Shown one piece after another: positions 47,392 to 56,081 of a stretch of DNA of 64,000 nucleotides. The position numbers and the translations under genes were made by a program. The DNA lies in contig JASNZV010000004.1 of NCBI GenBank assembly GCA_048499455.1, positions 62,001-126,000 of the forward strand, in the 5' to 3' direction. Position 1 is the first letter of the stretch; each line of letters begins with the position of its first letter. This DNA is from CFX5 sp023384495. GTDB taxonomy: Bacteria > Chloroflexota > Anaerolineae > Caldilineales > Caldilineaceae. The notes below the pieces were generated by a model. That model was not told the origin of the DNA. It made no database searches and was given only the letters and a program-made list of their open reading frames with translations.

Positions 47392-48279
47392 ATGAAGCAC
47401 GTAAGTGCAGTGCCCATACCCGGTTTCGACGAAGTGAGGCCGGCGTCCAAAACGAGGAAGACCATGCTTCAGACATTGCTGATCGTGGCGGGAGTGGCTG
47501 CGCTGCTTGTGCTGGTAGGCTGGGCTGGTTTGCAGGTGAAACCGGCCCCCTTTCCTGCCTATCCAGCACAGATGCCGCCGCTCGCAACCGTCCCCTTACC
47601 AGCCGGGCTGCCGGCGCCGGTGGATCGCTTCTACCGGCTCATCTACGGAGACGAAATCCCGGTGATCACTTCGGCGGTGATCACGGGCCGCGCCACCATG
47701 CGGCCCATCAGCCCCATCACTTTGCAGGCGCGCTTTCGCTTCACCCACGAGGCGGGGCAGGGGTATCGCCATTACATCGAGGCCACGTTTTGGGGCATGC
47801 CCATCATGAAGGTCAACGAACGCTTTTTGGATGGCCAGGGCCGCATGGAATTGCCTTTTGGCGTATTCGAAGGTGAAAAAATCGACCAGGCCGCCAACCT
47901 AGGCCTTTGGGCGGAATCGATCTGGTTGCCGGCGCTCTTTCTCACCGACCCACGCGTCTCTTGGGAAGCAATGGACGATGCCACTGCGTTGCTGGTCGTG
48001 CCCTTTGATGACATGCAAGAGCACTTTGTCGTCCGCTTTGATCCCGACACTGGGCTGATCACCTGGCTGGAGTCCATGCGCTATCAGGGCGTGGATAGCC
48101 CGGCCAAAACCTTGTGGCTCAACCACATGCGAGATTGGAGTGAGCGCAACGGCAGGCCGTTTGCGCAAACGGGCGCGCTGATATGGATGGATGACGGCAG
48201 ACCCTGGGCGGTCTTTACGGTTGAGGATGTCGTCTACAACGTGGATGTGCAAGAATACATCCGGGCGAAGGGATTGTAG
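47392..48279 (+). CDS. Membrane-anchored DUF6544/DUF6920-like protein
   Basis: ATG 47392 has AGGGAAG (47377-47383) eight nt upstream. An in-frame GTG at 47371 overlaps the preceding stop. 295 residues: a short cytoplasmic head, one transmembrane helix (TLLIVAGVAALLVLVGWAGL) and an extracytoplasmic domain. Conserved-looking blocks are PAPVDRFYRLIYGDEIPVI, TLQARFRFTHEAGQGYRHYI, GRMELPFGVFEGEKIDQAAN, LWAESIWLPALFLTDPRVSW and VYNVDVQEYIRAKG. These fit, from memory, a conserved family of unknown function. It is probably cotranscribed with the CPBP protease. Confidence 0.75.
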   Translation: MKHVSAVPIPGFDEVRPASKTRKTMLQTLLIVAGVAALLVLVGWAGLQVKPAPFPAYPAQMPPLATVPLPAGLPAPVDRFYRLIYGDEIPVITSAVITGRATMRPISPITLQARFRFTHEAGQGYRHYIEATFWGMPIMKVNERFLDGQGRMELPFGVFEGEKIDQAANLGLWAESIWLPALFLTDPRVSWEAMDDATALLVVPFDDMQEHFVVRFDPDTGLITWLESMRYQGVDSPAKTLWLNHMRDWSERNGRPFAQTGALIWMDDGRPWAVFTVEDVVYNVDVQEYIRAKGL

Positions 48280-48304
48280 AACACTTTCTGCACCCAATGA
48301 ACTG

Positions 48305-48368
48305 TCCACTTGACCAGGATTAAGTCTCTCTGCGCGCCGGATGTGCGTAGGGAGATTTTGTTTTACGC
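48305..48368 (+). terminator. Intrinsic terminator preceded by TCCACTTGACCAGGA
   Basis: The same 15-nt block as at 46386 (48305-48319) is followed by a stem TCTCTCTGCGC / GCGTAGGGAGA (with two G:U pairs) and TTTTGTTTT. It ends the CPBP/DUF6544 transcript before the ATPase operon. Confidence 0.7.
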
Positions 48369-48415
48369 TGTTCGATAGCTTGGTTCGCCGCCAAGCAGGC
48401 CGGCAAGGCTCGGAA

Positions 48416-51307
48416 ATGCGGCAACAGACTGGACCAGAAAGTACAATGCGCGAGCAGATTCGAGGGCGCAATCGACAGGCAAAACAAACCCGACAACAGC
48501 CGATTGGTGACACTTCGCCACCGGCGGCATCGACCCCAACGCCCGCTGAGCTAGCCCAACAGTCCATTCCACAAGTCTTCCAGACGTTAGGAAGCCAACC
48601 GCGCGGCCTCAACCCAGACGAAGCGGCGCAGCGTCTGCAACAATACGGCCCCAATAGCCTGGTCGAGATCAAAGGCCAGCCCCTGTTGGTCAAGTTTCTG
48701 CTCAATTTCACCCACCTGATGGCGTTGCTGTTGTGGGTAGGCGGCCTCGTGGCCTTTGCCGCCCAGATGCCGGAGTTGGGTGTTGCCATCTGGCTAGTCA
48801 ACCTGATCAACGGCTCGTTTAGCTTCTGGCAGGAGTACAAGGCCGAGCAGGCCACCGCCGCGCTGCGCCGCCTCTTGCCGGTCTATGCCCGCGTCTTGCG
48901 CGATGGGGCCGAGCAACGCATCGCCGCTGAGGAGTTGGTCCCCGGCGACGTGATGTTGCTGGCTGAAGGCGACCACATTTCCGCTGATGGTCGGCTGGTG
49001 CGTGACGCCGAGTTGCAGATCGACCAATCCACCCTGACCGGTGAATCGCGCCCGGTGCGCAAAACGGCTGAGACCATCCGCAAAAATGGGTTGACGGGCG
49101 CAGAGATGCCCAACATGGTCTTTGCCGGCACCAATGTCGCCGCCGGCACAGGGATGGCCGTGGTCTATGCCACGGGCATGAAGACCGAGTTTGGCCGCAT
49201 TGCTCATTTGACCCAGAGCATCGGCAACGAACTTAGCCCGTTGCAGCGGGAGATCGCCGTGGTGACCAAGATGGTCACTGTGATCGCCGTGGGCATTGGT
49301 CTCCTCTTCTTTGTGCTGGCCGTGGCGCTGGGGGGGATGCAGTGGGCGGCGGGCTTTATCTTTGGCCTCGGCATGATCGTTGCCTTTGTGCCCGAAGGGC
49401 TGCTGCCCACTGTCACCCTGGCGCTGGCGATGGGCGTCCAACGGATGGCGCGGCGCCATGCGCTGATCAAACGGCTGTCGGCAGTCGAGACCCTGGGCTG
49501 TACAAGCGTCATTCTTTCCGACAAAACCGGCACCCTCACCCAGAACGAAATGACTGTGAGCCGCTTGTGGACGGGTGACCGCTCCTTTAGCGTCAGCGGC
49601 GTCGGCTATAGCCCCGATGGGCAGATCACCAGCCAGACGCAGCCGATCTCTACCGGTGTTGATGCCGATGTGCGGCAACTCTTGCTGGCCGCCGGTCTCT
49701 GCAACAATGCCCGCGTGCTGCCCCCCAACCACGCCTCACCGCGCTGGACGGTGCTGGGCGACCCTACAGAGGCTGCGCTCTGTGTGGCTGCCGGAAAAAG
49801 AGGGCTTGACCTGGCGGCGGAGGTGCAGCGTGCGCCACGCATCCGCGAGTTGCCCTTTGATTCCCGGCGCAAACGCATGGCGACGATCCACCAGGTTGGC
49901 GGTGTGCGCGTGGCCTATGTTAAAGGCGCCCCCAAAGAGGTGCTGGCGCTCTGCACCCAGGCACAGGCTGGCGGGCAGGTACAGCCGCTCGACGATGCCC
50001 GGCGTACCACAATTGCACAAGTAAACGATGAGTATGCGCGTGATGGGTTGCGCGTGCTGGCCGTCGCCATGCGCACCCTACCGGCTGGATCGACCGAATA
50101 CACTGCGGAGGCAGTTGAAAATTCCTTGACCTTTGTGGGGCTGATAGCGATGGTTGACCCGCCCCGGCCAGAGGTGGCCGCTGCTGTGGAACAGTGTCAC
50201 GGCGCAGGCATCCGCATTGTCATGATCACTGGGGATTATGGCCTCACCGCCGAGAGCATTGCCCGCCGTATCGGCATTGTGCGTAGCCCTCATCCCCGCA
50301 TCATCAGCGGCAGCGAGTTGGAGACGATGGACGACGGGGCGCTGGCCGCAGCCTTGCGCGACGAGGTGATCTTCGCCCGGGTGGCGCCCGAACATAAGCT
50401 GCGCGTCGTGCGTGCGCTCCAGGAGCAGGGGCATGTGGTGGCCGTCACCGGCGACGGGGTCAACGATGCGCCGGCGCTCAAACAGGCGGATATTGGCGTG
50501 GCCATGGGCATCACCGGCTCCGATGTGGCCAAAGAGGCGGCTGATATGATCCTGACCGACGATAACTTCGCCTCTATTGTCGGCGCCATCGAAGAGGGGC
50601 GGACGGTCTACGCCAATATCAAGAAGTTTACCAGCTACATCTTTACCTCGAACACGCCCGAGGCCGCGCCCTTTATCCTCTTTGCCTTTAGCGGCGGGCG
50701 CATCCCGCTGGCGTTGACCATTATGCAGATCCTGGCCGTGGACCTGGGGACGGATCTGGCCCCGGCGTTGGCGCTGGGCGCTGAACCGCCTGAACCGGGC
50801 ATCATGGAACGCCCGCCGCGCCGGCTGGATGAGCACGTGATCACTCCGGGGTTGCTGGCGCGGGCCTATCTGTGGCTGGGGCCGCTGCAAAGCCTGGCCG
50901 CAATGGCCGCCTTCTATTTTATGTATTGGACCAACGGCTATGCCGGCCAGTGGCTCGATCTGCCGGACAGCGGGCTGCTCTACCAGGCGGCCACCACCAT
51001 GACCTTGGGCGCCGTGGTGACGACACAGATCGGCAACCTCTTTGCCCAGCGCGCCGCTAACACGTCGATTGTGCGCATTGGCTTTTTCACCAACCGGCTG
51101 GTCTGGGTGGGCATTGCTACCGAACTTGTCGTCATTGCGCTGATCGTCTATACACCCTTTCTGCAATTCATTTTTGGCACGGCGGCTCTCAGCGGGCGCG
51201 ACTGGCTCTTTTTGTTCGCTTGGGCGCCCATCCTGCTCGTGGCCGATGAGCTTCGTAAGTTTGTGGCGGCCAGGTTGCCGCGCCGCGCAAAAGGAGAAAC
51301 ACAATGA
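48416..51307 (+). CDS. P-type cation ATPase of the Na,K-ATPase-like (P2C) group
   Basis: Open frame from 48341, but the upstream part overlaps a terminator. I take ATG 48416 (or 48446); about 963 residues. Phosphorylated Asp at about residue 369 in LSDKTGTLTQNEMTV. The actuator motif is STLTGESRPV, the nucleotide site YVKGAPKEVL and the hinge VTGDGVNDAPALKQADIGVA. Group-specific residues are VPEGLLPTVTLALAM in M4, and SNTPEAAPFILF with AVDLGTDLAPALALGAEPPE in M5-M6. PEGLL...TVT, SNxPE.xPF and DLGTD are typical of Na,K/H,K-ATPases rather than SERCA-type pumps. It has no beta subunit nearby. It overlaps the first RCK gene by 4 bp. Likely a K+/Na+ or H+ pump. Confidence 0.93.
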   Translation: MRQQTGPESTMREQIRGRNRQAKQTRQQPIGDTSPPAASTPTPAELAQQSIPQVFQTLGSQPRGLNPDEAAQRLQQYGPNSLVEIKGQPLLVKFLLNFTHLMALLLWVGGLVAFAAQMPELGVAIWLVNLINGSFSFWQEYKAEQATAALRRLLPVYARVLRDGAEQRIAAEELVPGDVMLLAEGDHISADGRLVRDAELQIDQSTLTGESRPVRKTAETIRKNGLTGAEMPNMVFAGTNVAAGTGMAVVYATGMKTEFGRIAHLTQSIGNELSPLQREIAVVTKMVTVIAVGIGLLFFVLAVALGGMQWAAGFIFGLGMIVAFVPEGLLPTVTLALAMGVQRMARRHALIKRLSAVETLGCTSVILSDKTGTLTQNEMTVSRLWTGDRSFSVSGVGYSPDGQITSQTQPISTGVDADVRQLLLAAGLCNNARVLPPNHASPRWTVLGDPTEAALCVAAGKRGLDLAAEVQRAPRIRELPFDSRRKRMATIHQVGGVRVAYVKGAPKEVLALCTQAQAGGQVQPLDDARRTTIAQVNDEYARDGLRVLAVAMRTLPAGSTEYTAEAVENSLTFVGLIAMVDPPRPEVAAAVEQCHGAGIRIVMITGDYGLTAESIARRIGIVRSPHPRIISGSELETMDDGALAAALRDEVIFARVAPEHKLRVVRALQEQGHVVAVTGDGVNDAPALKQADIGVAMGITGSDVAKEAADMILTDDNFASIVGAIEEGRTVYANIKKFTSYIFTSNTPEAAPFILFAFSGGRIPLALTIMQILAVDLGTDLAPALALGAEPPEPGIMERPPRRLDEHVITPGLLARAYLWLGPLQSLAAMAAFYFMYWTNGYAGQWLDLPDSGLLYQAATTMTLGAVVTTQIGNLFAQRAANTSIVRIGFFTNRLVWVGIATELVVIALIVYTPFLQFIFGTAALSGRDWLFLFAWAPILLVADELRKFVAARLPRRAKGETQ

Positions 51308-51948
51308 AGATCATTGTGGTCGGATGTGGACAAATGGGGTCGGGCCTGGCGCAGCTCTTGAGCCTGCGCGGCCATACGGTGACGGTCATCGACAAGGACG
51401 CCGCCGCCTTTGGCCGTCTGGGGCCAGTTTTTAGCGGGCAAACAGTGATCGGCATTGGCTTTGACCGCGACATATTGCTCAAAGCGGGCATCGAGCGGGC
51501 CGATGGATTGGCCTCGGTGACCGACAGTGACGAAGCCAATTTTGTCGTGGCGCGCCTGGCCCGCGAACAGTTTCGCGTGCCGCGCGTGGTAGCGCGGGTG
51601 GTCGAGCCGCGCAAGGCCGAGATCTACCGCCGGCTGGGTTTGCAGACGATCTCCACCACAACCTGGGGTGTCAACCGCATCGCCAACCTGCTCAGCTACG
51701 CCGAATTCAATGACTTGCTTGATCTGGGCAGTGACGTGGAACTAGTTGAAATCGAGGTCGGGCCGGATCTGGTCGGGCGCACTGTCTACAACCTGACCAT
51801 CCCCGGTGAAGTCCATGTGGTGGCGATCAACCGGGGCGGGCAAAGCTTTCTGCCGACGGGCGGGGCCACCTTTCAGGCTGGCGACCTGCTCTATTGCGCT
51901 GTCATGACCGCCTCAGCGGATCGGCTCCAGGCGTTGGTGAGGATGTGA
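51304..51948 (+). CDS. TrkA-like RCK protein 1 (TrkA-N + TrkA-C)
   Basis: 214 residues. The ATG overlaps the ATPase stop (ATGA), so synthesis is probably coupled. The Rossmann motif VVGCGQMGSGLAQLLS with VTVIDKD at the end of beta2 predicts NAD(H) or nucleotide binding. A TrkA-C-like half (VELVEIEVGPDLVGRTVYNL to LLYCAVMT) follows. Normally such subunits gate TrkH/KtrB potassium channels, but no TrkH-like gene is in the window; the partner here appears to be the P-type ATPase. Confidence 0.92.
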   Translation: MKIIVVGCGQMGSGLAQLLSLRGHTVTVIDKDAAAFGRLGPVFSGQTVIGIGFDRDILLKAGIERADGLASVTDSDEANFVVARLAREQFRVPRVVARVVEPRKAEIYRRLGLQTISTTTWGVNRIANLLSYAEFNDLLDLGSDVELVEIEVGPDLVGRTVYNLTIPGEVHVVAINRGGQSFLPTGGATFQAGDLLYCAVMTASADRLQALVRM

Positions 51949-51967
51949 GGAAGGGGAGGGAATCACG

Positions 51968-52651
51968 ATGAACATCCTGATCGTCGGTGGCGGCAAAGTT
52001 GGAACGCACCTTGCCCGCCTGCTCCTGGCGAGCCACCACCAGGTACGGGTGATCGAGCAACGGCCAGAGGTGGCCGCCCGCCTGCTCCACGATTTGCCCA
52101 GTGAAGTTGTGGTCACCGGCAGCGGCGTCGACCCCATTCTGCTTGAATCGGCTGGTGTCGGCCAGGCGGATGTGGTGGCAGCCGTGACGGGCGATGATGA
52201 AACGAACCTGGTGGTGACCACGCTGGCCCGCTTTGAGTTCAATGTGCCGCGCACGATTGCGCGTGTCAACAATGCCAAGAACGGCTGGCTCTTTACCCCG
52301 GTCATGGGGGTGGATGTGGCGGTCAACCAGGCCGACCTGATGGCCCATCTCATTGCCGAAGAGATGTCGCTGGGCGATATGACGACGCTGCTCAAGCTCC
52401 ACAAGGGCGACTATGCGCTGGTGGAAGAGCGTGTCCACCCGGCAGCGGCGGCGGTTGGACGGGCGGTGCGCGAGCTACCGCTGCCTTCCGAGTGTGCGCT
52501 GGCCGCCGTGATTCGCGGCGGGCGCTTGCTCATTCCACATGGCGACCTGGTGCTCCAGTCTGGCGACGAAGTATTGGCTGTGATTCACGCTGAACAGGCT
52601 GCCCAGCTTGCCGCGCTGCTCGGATCAGGTGACAGTCACTTTCAGAAGTGA
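51968..52651 (+). CDS. TrkA-like RCK protein 2, 3' end inside a palindrome
   Basis: 227 residues, 19 bp after RCK protein 1. VGGGKVGTHLARLLLASHHQVRVI is the nucleotide-binding loop and ALVEERVHPAAAAVGRAVRE marks the start of the TrkA-C half. Together with protein 1 it resembles the two-subunit TrkA pairs found with some Trk systems. The last codons (GSGDSHFQK and stop) are encoded by the GGTGACAGTCAC palindrome at 52627-52660, so the terminal residues were probably created by insertion of that repeat. Confidence 0.92.
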   Translation: MNILIVGGGKVGTHLARLLLASHHQVRVIEQRPEVAARLLHDLPSEVVVTGSGVDPILLESAGVGQADVVAAVTGDDETNLVVTTLARFEFNVPRTIARVNNAKNGWLFTPVMGVDVAVNQADLMAHLIAEEMSLGDMTTLLKLHKGDYALVEERVHPAAAAVGRAVRELPLPSECALAAVIRGGRLLIPHGDLVLQSGDEVLAVIHAEQAAQLAALLGSGDSHFQK

Positions 52652-52660
52652 CTGTCACCT
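52627..52660. repeat. GGTGACAGTCAC-family palindrome overlapping a stop codon
   Basis: 15-bp perfect arms AGGTGACAGTCACTT (52627-52641) and AAGTGACTGTCACCT (52646-52660) flank the loop TCAG. The same core forms the larger palindrome at 22986-23033. The TGA of RCK protein 2 lies in the right arm. Confidence 0.8.
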
Positions 52661-52682
52661 TGCCAATTGAAGGAGAAATGCT

Positions 52683-55600
52683 ATGAGTACGGTTACCTAT
52701 CCGGTTGCAGGAAAAGCGGCGCTGCCGGCAAGGGAGCCCGTTGCCCGGCGGCTCTTCGCAGCGCTGGTTTGGCTGCTGGGCGGCTTGCTGGCCCTCATCA
52801 TCGTGGCGCCGGTGGTTTTGCTCTTTACCGCTACGGCCGCGCCTCTCTATCTGGCGCTGGCGCTGGCCCTCATTGATATTGCGCTCATCGTGGCCCTGTT
52901 TCGGTTGCCACGCAGTTGGCTCACTGTGATCGGCTACTTTGTGGGCATCATCATTGTCGCGTTGCTGGCCGTCTGGTTTTCACAAGTGTACGCCATGACG
53001 CCGCCGATCACCGATGCCCAAGGCCGGCCCATTCCCGGCAGCATCGCCACGCTGGAAAAAGTGTCCCTCAACGGCAGCGAGCAGTGGATCAGCATCCGCG
53101 GCAAGGATGCGAACAAGCCCGTGCTGCTCTTTCTGGCCGGCGGGCCGGGTGGCAGCCAACTGGCGACCGCTCGCTACGCCCTCGCCGGCTTGGAAGATCA
53201 CTTTGTTGTGGTCAACTGGGAGCAGCCCGGCGCGGGCAAGTCGTTTGATGCCGTTGACCGTGCGAGCTTAACCCCCGAACAGTATGTCAGCGACGGGCGC
53301 GCGCTCATCCTCTATTTGCGGCAGCGCTTTGGCCAAGAGAGAGTCTACGTGCTGGGTGAATCGTGGGGCAGCGCCCTGGGTATCATGTTGGTGCAGCGTT
53401 ACCCTGAGTTGTTCCACGCTTTTGTTGGGACAGGCCAGATGGTGGACTTCACCGAGACTGATGTGCTCTGTTATGAATTTGCGCTGCGTTGGGCGCAAGA
53501 GCAGGGTGACACCCGCAAGGTAGAACAACTGGAGCGCCAGGGTCCGCCACCCTATTATGGCAAAGGCGTGGCGTGGAAACAGACGACCTATCTGCTCGAC
53601 ACGTTTGCTTATATGAACCAGAATCCGGCCATTCATGACAACGGCTTCAGCACCTTCCGAGACCTTGCCAGCCCTGAGTACGGCCTATATGACAAGGTGA
53701 ACTGGTTCCGCGGTGTGCTGGAGACGCTCGATGTCGTCTATCCACAACTGTGGGAGGTGGACTTCCGCACACAGGCGACGCGCCTGGAGGTCCCGGTCTA
53801 CTTTCTCATCGGGCGCCACGATGTCAACGCACCGCCCGCGCTGACCGAGGAATACTACGAGTTGCTCGACGCGCCGCGCAAGGAACTGGTCTGGTTCGAG
53901 CACTCTGGTCACAACCCGTGGGTCAGCGAATCGGCCCGCTTTGTCGATGTGATGGTCAACACGGTGCTGGCGCAGACCCAGCCGCCGCCTGCAGAAGCCG
54001 CTGCCATCTCCATCACCCCGCAAACGATGGCAGCCTATTTCGATGCCGCGCTGGCTCAGCAAATGGCCAATGAACATATTGTGGGGGCGACTGTGGCTGT
54101 GGTAAAAGATGGGGAACTGCTCTTTGCCAAAGGCTACGGCGATGCTGACCTCGCAGGGCAAACACCGGTGTCCGCCGACCAGACACTTTTCTTTCCCGGC
54201 TCGGCCGGCAAGCTCTTTACCTGGACGGCAGTGATGCAACTGGTGGAGCAGGGCAAGCTCGACCTGGCCGCTGATGTCAACCAATATCTCGATTTCGCAA
54301 TCCCCGCCACCTTCCCCGAGCCGGTCACGCTGGAAGACCTGTTGACCCACACCGCCGGTTTTGAGGAGCAACTGGAAGCGCTGCTGGTTGCTGCTCAGAC
54401 CGATGTGGAGCCGATGGGCGTCTTTCTCAGGCGCACGCTGCCGGCGCGCGTCTATGCGCCGGGGACGACCTTTGCCTACTCGAACTATGGCACGGTCCTG
54501 GCCGGCTACATCGTCGAGCGTATCTCCGGGGAGCCCTTTGAGCAGTATATCGCCGATCACATTCTCGCGCCGCTGGAGATGAACCAGAGCTGGGCTGGGC
54601 AACCCCTGCCGCCGGAGCTGCTGGCCGATCATTCCAAAGGTTATCATTACCGCAACGGTCACTATGCGCCGGTTGATTTTGAGTGGATCGCCGGGACGCC
54701 GGCCGCGCCCATCCGCACGACCGCCGCCGACATGGCGAAATTTATGATCGCCCACCTCAATGGTGGCGCATACGGCGACGGGCGGATCCTGCAAAGCGCG
54801 ACTGCCGGCGCCATGCACCAACTGCAATTTGCTCACGACCCCCGGCTCAACGGGATAGGCTATGGCTTTATGGTCTCCAAGCAGAACGGCCAGACCATTG
54901 CCTGGCATACCGGCGGCAGCGCCCACTTCAACACCATGCTGGCCTTGATTCCAGCCGAGAACATTGGCTTCTTTCTCTCGTACAACACACCGGTCGCCGA
55001 TCTCTACCAGCCGCTGGTGAACTTTGTCGATCACTTCTATCCTGCCCCGCCTGATAGAGCGGTGCAGCCCTCGGCTGGCACGGCGCAACGCATCGCCGCG
55101 TTGAGCGGCAGCTATGTCTCGTCGCGCGTGGCACACAATTCGCCGCAAAAGTTGGTGACCTGGCAGGCTGAATCCCTGATGGTGCGACCGGGGTCAGGGA
55201 ATACCTTGCTCGTTGGGCCACGCGCATACAGCGAGATCGAACCCGGTCTCTTCCGCCAGGTAGATGGCCCGCGTCTGTTGACCTATCGCACCGATGGGCA
55301 AGGGCGGGTCACCGAGCTTTTCTTTGGACAATTCGCCTATTTCAAAGTACCGGGGTATGGGGCGGCGGGTTTCCAGTTGCTCGTGGCAGCCGGTTCGCTC
55401 CTCATCCTGCTGACGGCGGGGCCGCTCTGGCTGGTGGATTGGATTGTGCGGCGGCGCAGAGGCAGCGTACGGCTTGACTGGTGGGCACAGTGGGCCCGCT
55501 GGACAGCGGTCGGGTTTGGTCTGTTCAATGCGATACTGCTTGGCTGGTTCATCGTCTTGTTGCTGGGTTTTGCCGACAGCTTTGTTTTTCCCGCCGCGAC

Positions 55601-55790
55601 CACTACACTGCTCACCTGGCTGTGGTGGATCAACGTTCCCGCCGCGCTGGCGCTAGTGGTCTTCACTGGGTTGGCCTGGCGTGAACGGGAATGGCGACCT
55701 GCCTGGCGCATCCACTATACGCTGGTCACGTTGGCGGCGGTGCTCTTTGTGGCGTTTCTGGCCAATTGGAATCTGTTGGTCGGGCTCTAG
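52683..55790 (+). CDS. Membrane fusion: proline-iminopeptidase-like hydrolase plus class-C beta-lactamase-like domain
   Basis: 1035 residues with AAGGAG upstream. Three N-terminal helices (to about 103) precede an S33-like alpha/beta hydrolase domain (about 125-430): oxyanion GGPGGS, WEQPGAGKS, nucleophile GESWGSALG, acid GRHDVNAPP, His HSGHNPW. Residues about 445-795 are a serine beta-lactamase-like domain: SxxK motif FFPGSAGKLFTW, YxN motif FAYSNYGT and an HTG-type third motif WHTGGSAHFN. A lipocalin-like strand region and three or four C-terminal helices (from about 905) end the protein. Both active sites look intact. It may process peptides or cell-wall fragments at the membrane. The pairing of two serine hydrolases is unusual. 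Confidence 0.9.
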   Translation: MSTVTYPVAGKAALPAREPVARRLFAALVWLLGGLLALIIVAPVVLLFTATAAPLYLALALALIDIALIVALFRLPRSWLTVIGYFVGIIIVALLAVWFSQVYAMTPPITDAQGRPIPGSIATLEKVSLNGSEQWISIRGKDANKPVLLFLAGGPGGSQLATARYALAGLEDHFVVVNWEQPGAGKSFDAVDRASLTPEQYVSDGRALILYLRQRFGQERVYVLGESWGSALGIMLVQRYPELFHAFVGTGQMVDFTETDVLCYEFALRWAQEQGDTRKVEQLERQGPPPYYGKGVAWKQTTYLLDTFAYMNQNPAIHDNGFSTFRDLASPEYGLYDKVNWFRGVLETLDVVYPQLWEVDFRTQATRLEVPVYFLIGRHDVNAPPALTEEYYELLDAPRKELVWFEHSGHNPWVSESARFVDVMVNTVLAQTQPPPAEAAAISITPQTMAAYFDAALAQQMANEHIVGATVAVVKDGELLFAKGYGDADLAGQTPVSADQTLFFPGSAGKLFTWTAVMQLVEQGKLDLAADVNQYLDFAIPATFPEPVTLEDLLTHTAGFEEQLEALLVAAQTDVEPMGVFLRRTLPARVYAPGTTFAYSNYGTVLAGYIVERISGEPFEQYIADHILAPLEMNQSWAGQPLPPELLADHSKGYHYRNGHYAPVDFEWIAGTPAAPIRTTAADMAKFMIAHLNGGAYGDGRILQSATAGAMHQLQFAHDPRLNGIGYGFMVSKQNGQTIAWHTGGSAHFNTMLALIPAENIGFFLSYNTPVADLYQPLVNFVDHFYPAPPDRAVQPSAGTAQRIAALSGSYVSSRVAHNSPQKLVTWQAESLMVRPGSGNTLLVGPRAYSEIEPGLFRQVDGPRLLTYRTDGQGRVTELFFGQFAYFKVPGYGAAGFQLLVAAGSLLILLTAGPLWLVDWIVRRRRGSVRLDWWAQWARWTAVGFGLFNAILLGWFIVLLLGFADSFVFPAATTTLLTWLWWINVPAALALVVFTGLAWREREWRPAWRIHYTLVTLAAVLFVAFLANWNLLVGL

Positions 55791-56081
55791 ACAGATGTCA
55801 CGGGTCGGAAGCGTCATCTGCTTGTCGACTTACTGTTGAACCACTGTTTTGCCGGCAGCGTGGCGATCTACCCTGGGTCATTTGTGCCAACAAGTTGCTG
55901 ATTAGGGTACAATCCCGATGGCAGCCGCTGTAACTGTACCTGGCAGGGCCTGAATTTACTTGCAGACAGTGCCCGATGTGGCCCTTTTTCGTGCTAGCCA
56001 AGGGCGGCAAACTGCTGAGGGTGCAGCGGTACTTTTAGCATTTTGGAGATAAACATTTGACCTAAATCAGAAAGAGACTCC

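Noticed and set aside
48794..51304. Two long minus-strand ORFs of 312 and 408 codons
   Set aside because: Antisense to the P-type ATPase; His/Gln/Gly/Asp-rich shadow composition.
53685..55148. 487-codon minus-strand ORF
   Set aside because: Antisense to the peptidase/beta-lactamase-like fusion whose catalytic motifs are intact.
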